Positions 1 to 6,998 of a DNA stretch of 64,000 nt are shown here, piece after piece (the first letter of the stretch is position 1; each line of letters starts with the position of its first letter). The position numbers and the translations under genes are program-made. This stretch comes from Alphaproteobacteria bacterium (lineage in GTDB: Bacteria > Pseudomonadota > Alphaproteobacteria > Sphingomonadales > Kordiimonadaceae): the NCBI GenBank assembly GCA_021774695.1, contig JAJFIU010000147.1, positions 1-64,000 on the forward strand. The letters are read 5' to 3'. A model generated the notes under the pieces. The model ran no database searches and was not told the origin of the DNA. It saw nothing but the letters and a program-made list of their open reading frames with translations.

Positions 1-24
1 GTATAGCGAAGTGACTTTGCGATT

Positions 25-549
25 ATGACATCAAACCGACTTTCATCTGTGACGCGTTTTTCTTTGTGTTTTGCACCGCTCTTGCTGGCGGCCTGTTCGT
101 TTGCATCCGGCCCGGTGAATGATCCCGCAGCCAGTATAGATCGCGCGCCAGTAACAGTCACCGCGTTAGGGGCGGATGAAGTGTTGTCGCGTATAAAACC
201 GATGCCACCACAGCAGATACCAAACGGTGAATGCGGACTGTTTTTATGGGCAAAGCGCCAGGACACGCCGCTGGTTTTTTTCCAGCGCTCCGGTGGTAAT
301 ACTTTCATGCATTTGGACGGTCAGGTCGTCGAGCTGACGCGAACCAGCGCGGTTGATCAGATAGCGCTGCAGTTTTATCAGGCGCAGACTTTCGTGATTG
401 AAGGTTTGACCGTTAAAATTGACGTGAAGCCAGAGCAAATTCGTAGCCTGCAGCAAGGGTTGAAAATACCATCAGGTAGCATTTCCATAACCACAAAAGA
501 CGGTTGGTCAGCGGCAATGCCGGTTGCTGGTGCTATTGGTTGTCAGTAA
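25..549 (+). CDS. Putative lipoprotein of unknown function
   Basis: This 174-residue protein has a basic N-terminus, a hydrophobic stretch and a lipobox LLAAC with the Cys at residue 24. It is therefore probably cleaved by signal peptidase II and anchored to a membrane facing the periplasm. The mature part has Cys residues near 69 and at the very C-terminus that could form a disulphide. It looks like a compact beta-rich domain, but I do not recognise a family. No clear ribosome binding site is visible before the ATG, and the window edge hides further upstream sequence, so the start is provisional. It lies on the chromosomal side of the tRNA scar that follows. Function unknown. Confidence 0.6.
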   Translation: MTSNRLSSVTRFSLCFAPLLLAACSFASGPVNDPAASIDRAPVTVTALGADEVLSRIKPMPPQQIPNGECGLFLWAKRQDTPLVFFQRSGGNTFMHLDGQVVELTRTSAVDQIALQFYQAQTFVIEGLTVKIDVKPEQIRSLQQGLKIPSGSISITTKDGWSAAMPVAGAIGCQ

Positions 550-719
550 CCGCAGAGCAGTCATAATAGGAGTAACTTTATTTGACTAATTTGTGACAAG
601 CTTTTGATTTATTTTGCTTTATTAAACTATTTATAACGGTATTTTCTGAAGAGTGACCCTACATTTCTGAAGTTTTCTTCTGTGTGTTCCATCAAGGTTT
701 TGAAACAATAAACAAGAAT

Positions 720-772
720 TGGTGGAGCCGAGGGGGCTCGAACCCCTGACCTCTACACTGCCAGTGCAAGCA
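720..772 (-). tRNA. Partial tRNA-Ala(GGC): 3' part only, probable attachment-site remnant
   Basis: Read on the minus strand, this segment has an anticodon arm TTGCACTGGCAGTGTAG with loop CTGGCAG (anticodon GGC, Ala). It continues with a variable loop, a T arm with paired AGGGG/CCCCT around TTCGAGC, and a 3' acceptor strand CGGCTCC followed by ACCA. The sequence upstream of the anticodon arm (above 773) does not supply a D arm or a matching 5' acceptor strand. The gene is thus cut just before the anticodon stem. This is the pattern left when a site-specific integrase uses a tRNA 3' half as its core attachment site. By the geometry, the inserted DNA would lie to the right (773 onward) and the ancestral chromosome to the left. 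The anticodon stem contains G-U pairs, so some decay is likely. A stand-alone functional tRNA is excluded. Confidence 0.75.
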
Positions 773-996
773 CTTTATAGGTAACTTATTGATTTTATCT
801 GATTTTTTATTTCACACGCGATCATAGCGGATCAAAAAAACTCAATAAAAACAATACCAGTTCACACGCTCCGTGTGAAAACCGTGTGAATATGAATAAT
901 TTCACTGTTAAAATTATTTAAGTGCGCAATAAATAGTATTGCGCCCGGCTTTAAATGATTTTGCGAGTTGCTTTGTAAGCGTCCGGTGAGCTTGAT
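773..996. repeat. AT-rich gap with four TTCACACG/CGTGTGAA repeats beside the tRNA scar
   Basis: No gene is visible here. The 8-mer TTCACACG occurs at 811-818 and 861-868, and its complement CGTGTGAA at 872-879 and 883-890. The middle two form a perfect 8-bp inverted repeat with a 3-nt loop. Repeats of this size next to a tRNA core resemble arm-type integrase binding sites or excisionase sites. That reading is an inference from position, because no integrase gene is present. Confidence 0.5.
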
Positions 997-1110
997 TTAA
1001 GCCGCTTCTTCCAGTTTGGTTTCGCTGAAGTTCCAGGGCAGCAGATCGTCAATACGGTTGATCGGATGGTCAGCAATGGTTTCAAATACCCATGCCAAAT
1101 TCTTCGGTAG
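997..1110 (-). pseudogene. IS66-family transposase, C-terminal remnant
   Basis: Minus-strand translation of this stretch gives the conserved end of IS66 TnpC: a segment around ETIADHPINRIDDLLPWNF followed by SETKLEEAA and a stop codon (TTA at 997-999 on the plus strand). The HPINRI(D)ELLPWN signature is typical of the IS66 C-terminal domain. Upstream the frame runs into a stop and then into unrelated sequence, so only about 35 codons survive. No terminal inverted repeats, tnpA or tnpB are seen. The remnant abuts the broken phosphoesterase gene and was probably the agent that truncated it. Confidence 0.75.
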
Positions 1111-1598
1111 ACCAACCTACCCGTTCAGAGGTGGTTGCTGCGTAACAGGCATAGGGTTCTGGCCTTGGCTGAAAGCTGTGGAAAAAAATCTGTCTTAACG
1201 TATGCAGCCTCTCAAACTCCACGACAGGACAATCGGACTATTCATTATCGTCGGGGGTGTAGATTATGGACTGTTCGAACGTATCAAAAAAACACCCGTT
1301 TTACGTTCGCATTAAAATCAGGTTCACATACGTCATCGCTCCCGGTGTCTCCAACATGAATTGTGAAGGGGGAAGCCTCGTTGTTGATTCTATCTACCAG
1401 CGACTCATAACATCTGTAGCTGTCAAGCCCATGATAAGCCAGCGTATAAGCTAAACGTTGAGGATTGTCCCTGCAGACCGAGTTGAGCGCTATATGCCGC
1501 ACTATTAAAAGCAGCGCAAAAAAGCATATTCGCTACGAGGGCGGCAAACTTCCAGCGCGCTCCAACGTTGGTAACGTTGGTCTTGATGACATCTTCAT
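1111..1598 (-). pseudogene. Degenerate secreted metallophosphoesterase
   Basis: Fragments of one protein appear in successive minus-strand frames. First comes a start region (ATG at 1596-1598) and a signal-peptide-like stretch (FAALVANMLFCAAFNSAAYS). Next is a frame containing the metallophosphoesterase-type motif FTIHVGDTGSDD. After a further frameshift comes a segment matching the usual 'LVYTPGDNEWTDC...RLxxLRxxFF' region, here read as IIYTPDDNE, an in-frame TAG where Trp is expected, then SDC and ERLHTLRQIFF. At least two frameshifts and one nonsense change are needed, so the gene is dead. Homology ends near the IS66 tail at about 1110. The family is recognised from motif order only; confidence in the exact family is moderate. 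Confidence 0.6.
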
Positions 1599-1973
1599 GG
1601 GGGTTTGGGGGCTAGCTGGAACGCCCCTCTTTAACAAGACAAGAATGAAAGAATGCTAATCTATAATTTTCATTGTGTAGGAACTATCAATGAACTGACG
1701 TGAGCCGTTATAAGGATGCCTTAGCAATATGTTGACTTAACGGTACTAGCTAAGGGTTAAATGTTCTGACCATGGACAAATTGCCTATGAAACTGCCTAA
1801 GAAATACTATTTTTTGGAAAAAGGTATTGATAATTAATTATTAATAACAAAAGGTTAGGTGTTATTATGATTTGAGTACGTGGCATATCGGGCGCACCAT
1901 TATTTTCAATAAAATCAATGATTTAACTATTTTCTAAGCTCGATTTACGTCGGATTTTTGTGCCGACGGACCG
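1599..1973. other. Non-coding gap, nothing recognised
   Basis: This AT-rich stretch has no coding frame with family resemblance, no tRNA and no convincing hairpin with a T-run. It separates the decayed region on the left from the oxidoreductase gene, whose 3' end lies at 1974. Confidence 0.5.
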
Positions 1974-2972
1974 CTAAGGCGTATCAGTTGACACTACAAT
2001 TTTTCCAACTTGATTTCCCTTAAGCATATAGCGGTATGCGTCGATCGCTTCGTTAAAGGCAAATACGCGGTCGACTTTGGGTACTAAAAGACCTTTTTCC
2101 TGGCGCTCCAGAACGTAATTTACCCCGCGCTGCCGTTGATCTGCATGGCGCATATGATTGAATAATGAATAAGGGATCACCGTCGCAGCTTTTCGGACCA
2201 TCTTTACAATATCAATTTGAGCATGCATGCCGCGCAGCACGCCGTATATAAACACAAGCGCATTTTCTCCAAGTGCTTCAGCATACTCATCGACAAAGTC
2301 ACCGCCTATGGGATCATAGACGACGCGAACACCTGCTCCGTCCGTTACTTCAAGAATGCGGGCGTTGAGATCTTCTTCATCGGTTGCCACAACATAGTCT
2401 GCGCTGCTGGCGAGAATGTCGGCGACCTTCTGCCTCGTGCGTGTTGTTGCAATGACGGTTGCGCCGACGTCTTTTGCCAAAGCAATGGCGCCAAGCCCGG
2501 CGCTGGAACTTGCCGCTGGAATTAATATAAAATCCTCCCGTGTCAGGTTTGCAATTTCGATAAGAGGATAATAGGCAGTGAGCATTTCCATCCAGGTAGA
2601 CGTTGCTTCCTCTTTTGACAATTTGTCTTGCCATGGGGCGAGGAAATCTGTGTCAAAAACCGCATGTTGGGCGTGAACACCATATTTGGTTGTGGCGTGA
2701 GGAAGCGTGCTGACACGGTCACCTATTTGGAACCCATGCACACCTTCACCCACTTCTTCAATAACGCCGGCCGCTTCGGAGCCTAATCCCGACGGCAAGG
2801 ATGCAACAGAATAATGGTTGTCTTCCAAATACAGGATGTCGGCGCGGTTTAATGCAAAGGCTTTTACATTAATCAAAACTTCGCCCGGTCCGGGTTTAGG
2901 TCGATCAATTTGCTCGATTCGAAGCGAATCTACCCCTCCAGTTTCGTGAAATTGCAATGCCGTTGTTTTCAT
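1974..2972 (-). CDS. Zinc-independent quinone oxidoreductase-like dehydrogenase (MDR superfamily)
   Basis: The 332-residue protein belongs to the medium-chain dehydrogenase/reductase superfamily. It has an N-terminal GroES-like domain opening with the typical HETGG and GPGEVLI pattern. A nucleotide-binding Rossmann half contains SSAGLGAIALAKDVGATVIAT near residues 157-177 of the shorter form. The Cys/His zinc ligands of true alcohol dehydrogenases are absent, as in the NADPH:quinone reductase branch. It should act in the cytoplasm with NAD(P)H, but the substrate is unknown. The start at 2972 is preferred over 3002 because the family begins with MKTTALQF and AAGGG/GGG-like purines precede that ATG. 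It is divergent from the LuxR-type regulator and shares a 520-bp intergenic region with it, so it may belong to that regulon. Confidence 0.85.
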   Translation of the reverse strand: MKTTALQFHETGGVDSLRIEQIDRPKPGPGEVLINVKAFALNRADILYLEDNHYSVASLPSGLGSEAAGVIEEVGEGVHGFQIGDRVSTLPHATTKYGVHAQHAVFDTDFLAPWQDKLSKEEATSTWMEMLTAYYPLIEIANLTREDFILIPAASSSAGLGAIALAKDVGATVIATTRTRQKVADILASSADYVVATDEEDLNARILEVTDGAGVRVVYDPIGGDFVDEYAEALGENALVFIYGVLRGMHAQIDIVKMVRKAATVIPYSLFNHMRHADQRQRGVNYVLERQEKGLLVPKVDRVFAFNEAIDAYRYMLKGNQVGKIVVSTDTP

Positions 2973-3490
2973 TTTAAACCCTTTTTTATTCTGCGGAAAC
3001 AAAGTTGATCTTCTGGCGAATGAACTGTAATTTCCTCCAAAAACTTTATCGACTTACGCATTGCATTTGCTTAAAGGCAACATCTTAAAAGGGTAGTTAA
3101 TTGGCAAGCAGCCCACCCAAAAGAGTGGGGGCAAGCGGCGCATAGCATGGTTGCAGCTTCTCCAGTGTGCCCATCCGACAGGTCTTTACCGCGCTAACCG
3201 GTCGGCGCAGGAAAGCGGGAAGCGTCTAAGGTCTGTATGTGCGAAATAACGAGGAAGCTCATAAGGCAATGAGAATAATCTGACAAAGAGACCAAAACTA
3301 GCCACCCATCCTTGCGGCGGTTTTTTTGCGCTGCGGTTACGACCATGTTAGCGGCACGATGGACTTGGCAATAAGACTCAAGTCGGACCACCAAATCAGC
3401 TTTAGTTATTTTATAGAAATAACTAGCGGTTGCCTGAAAAGTTATTTTGACGATAGAGTTCTGCAGTTTTTCAGGTGAAAAGGCGGAAAT
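2973..3490. promoter_or_regulatory. Divergent intergenic region with candidate regulator box
   Basis: No gene is supported here; a 100-codon minus-strand frame (3194-3496) lacks any family signal and a ribosome binding site. At 3111-3130 lies an imperfect inverted repeat, GCCCACCC-AAAAG-AGTGGGG. Its left half CCCACCCAAAAG recurs in related form before the cyclophilin gene (6237-6252) and the TonB receptor (6856-6876 and 6889-6902). The region most likely carries promoters for both the dehydrogenase and the MalT-like regulator. Confidence 0.4.
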
Positions 3491-6160
3491 ATGCAAGACG
3501 TCAGCTATCTGGGTAACTGGTTCATCGCCTCAAAGATCGAGCCAGAGAGACCCAATATAAAGCTCGTTGACCGCCAACGCCTTATCGAAACTCTGACCAA
3601 TGCTTTATCAAATAAGGTGATACTAGTTGTTGCGCCTGCGGGGTTTGGTAAATCGACGCTTGTCAGCCAATGGCGTGAAACGTTGGTTGAAAATGGAGTG
3701 TCTAGCCCGTGGGTTTCACTTGATGAGAATGACTTCGAAGCTAGACAGTTTCTCTCATACATAACCCTCTCGCTGGCGAACGCCGGCATTGATATGGAGG
3801 AGATGGTTGTTGGTGCAAAAAATGGTTTCTCCGATACATCTGAACGAGTGGTGATCAGGCGGCTTATTTCCGAAATTGAAATGTCTGACACGCGCTGTGT
3901 GTTAATCTTGGATGACTATCACCGTGTTCGTTCGCCTCAGATTGACAGCTTGATAAAACAGCTTATCAAGGAAACACCGTCGTCGTTTTCGATACTCATA
4001 AATAGTCGGACTGTACCAGATATTGATTGCGCAACTCTTATAGCTGCAGGCTTAGCGGTAGAGTTAGGAACGGAAAATTTGCGCCTGACTAGAAATGAGG
4101 CGAAAGAAGCGATTGCTTCTGACATTACAGATCAAGACTTTGGTTCATTATATGAAAAAACGGAAGGATGGCCGGTCGCAGTTCAGCTGGCAAAATTGGA
4201 TGGTGGCAACCTGGGTTCTTTTGCTGCGTCTAAGCTCGGCAATTCAAACAACTTTATCGCCTCTTACCTTACCGAACAGGTGGTAGACGCTTTAGACGAA
4301 GAGACGAAAAAATTCTTGCTTTATACGTCGGTGTTTGAGCGGTTCAATGAAAGCCTTGTAAATCATGTTCTAGAGAGTGACGACGCATGGACGATGATGG
4401 GTCGGCTGCATTCGCTGACCGCATTTATCATTCCTATGGACAAAGAAGGCGGCTGGTACAGGTATCACCATTTATTTGCGGAATATCTTTATGAGTCGTT
4501 GAAGAAAAACTATCCCACAATCGTCAGTGATCTTTGTAGCCGAGCGAGCGAATGGCATTTAGCTAACGGTCAACCGATAGAGGCCACCAGCTATGCGGCG
4601 CGGGTAAAGGACTATGACCGTTGTGCCGACATTATTTTGGACGCTGGCGGCTGGAAAATCATTTTGACGCAGGGCATTGGCTTTATGCGCAAACTTTTGC
4701 GTTTCATTCCAGAAACCGAGCTGCAAAATTATCCCCGTGTGGCGTTAGCCAGAACCTATTTGCACTGCAAAGACGGCGACCTTCAACAAGGGCGCTTCAT
4801 GTATGACGCAACTTCCTGGTCCAACAGGGCTTGCACTGATGCCGCTTGGTTGCAAGATCAATTGGTGGTGGGGCAACTGCTTGGCATTTACCAGGACATT
4901 GTTCTTACGCCGGATATCGTAGACACCTTTGTTGGTGACGTGAAAAACGAACTGCCCAATATCGACTCGTTGTCCCTTGGAACACTCAAATGCATGGAAA
5001 TAAACAGTCTATTTGCAAATGCACAATTGGAAAGCGTTGACGCGAGCTTAACACAGGCTTCTATGCTGATGCGACAAGGCGGCTCAATACTTGGTCTGAA
5101 CTATTGTTACGTTCATGCATGTGTTGCAGCCCTATACAAGTGTGATTTTGAGAATGCTGATATGCATATCAAATTGGCCTTTGAACTTGCCGAGAACAAT
5201 TACGGCGCGGACAGTGGTTTAAAGTATATTGCGAGTACATTGAAGTTTGCCATCATGGTGTGGTCCGGCCGCGCCGATCAAGGTGATCTCAAGGGTTTCA
5301 CATCTTCCTTGGCAGACCTGGTGGAACACGACGGCTGGACGGAAATTTATCTAATTGGTTTGGATGCAGGGTATCATCTGGCTGCAACAAACTCAGACTG
5401 GGCAACTGCCTATGCTATTATTGAAAGATATGAAAGCGTTGCAGCGATCAGGGCTCTCGGGCGATTGAAACAATATTGCCTAGCATTGAAATGTGAAGCC
5501 GAATTCAAAATTGGCCACGATCACAATTCGCGGTCTATCGCCAACAAACTCAAAGAATATTCCATCGATAACCAGTGGCCTAAATATTGGCAGGGTCACG
5601 CTATCAGCGCGATAAAGCTCTCCGCTCTTGAAATGGATGATGATGTAGTTATCGAAGCAACATTGATGGACTTGGCTAGGAAAGCGAAGGCAGCATGTGC
5701 TCATTTTCACCATGTACGGATTGTGTCTGAGCTTTGTATTTTTTATCTCCGGATAGGAGATGACACCAAAAGCCTGAATGCTTTGTCCGAACTCGTAGAG
5801 CTCTGCGCAGCGTTTGAATTTTTCTGGCCGTTCAAGTTCAATGCGTCACTGAAAAGCGCACTTTATTCGATGCGAGATGCTTTAGAACTTGCAGAAGGTA
5901 GTCCAAACCGGGTGTTTGTGGACAAGTTTCTATCGGGCCAGTTCGAACGCCAAAATGTAAACGGGCCAAACATTTTAAGCATGCGCGAACGACAAGTGCT
6001 TCTACATTTGGCCCATGGGTTATCAAACAAGGAAATTGCCCTAAAATTGGACCTTACGGATAACACGGTAAAATTCCACTTGAAAAACATATACTCCAAG
6101 CTGTCCGTTAGTCGCCGAGGCGAGGCAGTATTTGAAGCCAAACATATGGGCCTGATATAA
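3491..6160 (+). CDS. MalT-like LuxR-family ATP-dependent transcriptional regulator
   Basis: This is an 889-residue regulator of the large MalT/LAL type. An N-terminal AAA-like STAND ATPase carries Walker A APAGFGKST (about 48-56) and Walker B CVLILDDYH (about 136-144). A long helical repeat region spans roughly 350-800. A C-terminal LuxR helix-turn-helix follows at about 825-885 (LSMRERQVLLHLAHGLSNKE, then NTVKFHLKNIYSKL). Such proteins bind an inducer and ATP, oligomerise and activate nearby promoters. An AAGGCGG-like purine run precedes the ATG. It stands at the head of the cyclophilin/TonB/hydantoinase cluster and is the obvious candidate regulator. The inducer cannot be read from sequence, and nothing specifically supports maltotriose. 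Confidence 0.9.
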   Translation: MQDVSYLGNWFIASKIEPERPNIKLVDRQRLIETLTNALSNKVILVVAPAGFGKSTLVSQWRETLVENGVSSPWVSLDENDFEARQFLSYITLSLANAGIDMEEMVVGAKNGFSDTSERVVIRRLISEIEMSDTRCVLILDDYHRVRSPQIDSLIKQLIKETPSSFSILINSRTVPDIDCATLIAAGLAVELGTENLRLTRNEAKEAIASDITDQDFGSLYEKTEGWPVAVQLAKLDGGNLGSFAASKLGNSNNFIASYLTEQVVDALDEETKKFLLYTSVFERFNESLVNHVLESDDAWTMMGRLHSLTAFIIPMDKEGGWYRYHHLFAEYLYESLKKNYPTIVSDLCSRASEWHLANGQPIEATSYAARVKDYDRCADIILDAGGWKIILTQGIGFMRKLLRFIPETELQNYPRVALARTYLHCKDGDLQQGRFMYDATSWSNRACTDAAWLQDQLVVGQLLGIYQDIVLTPDIVDTFVGDVKNELPNIDSLSLGTLKCMEINSLFANAQLESVDASLTQASMLMRQGGSILGLNYCYVHACVAALYKCDFENADMHIKLAFELAENNYGADSGLKYIASTLKFAIMVWSGRADQGDLKGFTSSLADLVEHDGWTEIYLIGLDAGYHLAATNSDWATAYAIIERYESVAAIRALGRLKQYCLALKCEAEFKIGHDHNSRSIANKLKEYSIDNQWPKYWQGHAISAIKLSALEMDDDVVIEATLMDLARKAKAACAHFHHVRIVSELCIFYLRIGDDTKSLNALSELVELCAAFEFFWPFKFNASLKSALYSMRDALELAEGSPNRVFVDKFLSGQFERQNVNGPNILSMRERQVLLHLAHGLSNKEIALKLDLTDNTVKFHLKNIYSKLSVSRRGEAVFEAKHMGLI

Positions 6161-6236
6161 TCTACCGCTACTTTTTTAGATCGTTGTGGACCCATGCATG
6201 TAGAAATCTCACGTCAGGCATCCGTTGACTAGATTG

Positions 6237-6252
6237 CACCTACCCATCTGGG
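6237..6252 (+). promoter_or_regulatory. Candidate MalT-like regulator box before the cyclophilin gene
   Basis: CACCTACCCATCTGGG lies 64 bp before the cyclophilin start. Its first ten bases are identical to the minus-strand reading of the element at 6856-6876, upstream of the TonB receptor. Shared sequence and context suggest a common binding site; the protein that binds it is inferred. Confidence 0.4.
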
Positions 6253-6315
6253 CAGCTATCGCGAACCTTCTTTCTCTGTAAACTATTAGTAACGACAGAA
6301 AAGAAGGATGATCGG

Positions 6316-6849
6316 ATGCTAGTGCAGAGCAGTTTTCTAGAGATCGAAACAAAACTTGGAGTCATCGGAATTGAACTTGATTGCGCCAATGCACCTTTGA
6401 CGTCCGACTATTTTCTTAGGTTGGCCGGTATTGGCGCACTTGACGGAACATCATTTTTCCGGATCGTGACTTCCTCTAACAACAGCTACAACCCGGACAT
6501 TCCAATCCATGTTGTGCAAGGTGGTCGAATGGACGATGCCCCTGAGGTGGTGCCACCAATTAAACACGAACCGACCAATGAAACCGGACTGAGTCACAAA
6601 AAATGGTGTGTTTCCTTGGCAAGATACGGAATTGGTGAAACTTACGGCAGCTTTTTTATTGTTATGCGCGATGAACCCGAGTTGGATTATGGTGGTGCTC
6701 GGCATCCGGACAAACAGGGTTTTGCTGTGTTTGGAAAAGTTACTACAGGAAAAAAAAATGTTAAGGCGATGTTTCTGAAAGCGGAAGAAAACGAATTTCT
6801 CACAAACCGAATCCAAATATTGACTGCTCGTTGCATTCACCAATTATAA
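6316..6849 (+). CDS. Cyclophilin-type peptidyl-prolyl cis-trans isomerase
   Basis: The 177-residue protein is a single cyclophilin domain that interconverts cis and trans X-Pro bonds. Family features are the start SxxEIETxxGxIxIELxxxxAP, the central TSFFRIV (usual YYDGTxFHRVI) and VQGG at about 72-75. The later part reads GSFFIVMRDEPELDYGG...GFAVFGKV, the usual SQFFI...LD...FAVFGRV. The Gln before FFI is replaced by Gly, and His of FHR by Phe, so catalysis may be weak. No signal peptide is evident, suggesting a cytoplasmic protein, although periplasmic relatives are common. It sits between the MalT-like regulator and the TonB receptor, an unusual place for a housekeeping foldase, and probably belongs to the catabolic cluster. 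Confidence 0.85.
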   Translation: MLVQSSFLEIETKLGVIGIELDCANAPLTSDYFLRLAGIGALDGTSFFRIVTSSNNSYNPDIPIHVVQGGRMDDAPEVVPPIKHEPTNETGLSHKKWCVSLARYGIGETYGSFFIVMRDEPELDYGGARHPDKQGFAVFGKVTTGKKNVKAMFLKAEENEFLTNRIQILTARCIHQL

Positions 6850-6855
6850 CTGAAA

Positions 6856-6902
6856 GCCCACCCTTTTGGGTAGGTGTGCGGCGAGCTGGCACCACCCAAA
6901 AT
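6856..6902. promoter_or_regulatory. Candidate regulator boxes before the TonB receptor
   Basis: GCCCACCCTTTTGGGTAGGT (6856-6875) is an imperfect inverted repeat. Read on the minus strand it starts CACCTACCCAAAAGGG, like the box at 6237-6252. A further direct copy, CACCACCCAAAATAC, follows at about 6890. The site at 3111-3130 has the same GCCCACCC half and also a nearby GCGGCG. Spacing to the receptor start (6999) fits an activator site. Confidence 0.45.
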
Positions 6903-6998
6903 ACATGCCAAACTACTCCAATGCGTTGTTGCAGCAATGGTTCGCAACAGTCACAATTTGAGCATGAAATCAAAAATAAATGCTCCTGGGAGGGAAAT

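Noticed and set aside
1465-1659. Short plus-strand frame opposite the decayed phosphoesterase
   Set aside because: It is antisense to a recognisable pseudogene and has no motif of its own.
3194-3496. 100-codon minus-strand frame in the divergent region before the MalT-like gene
   Set aside because: No family resemblance, no ribosome site, and it overlaps the promoter region and the start of the regulator gene.
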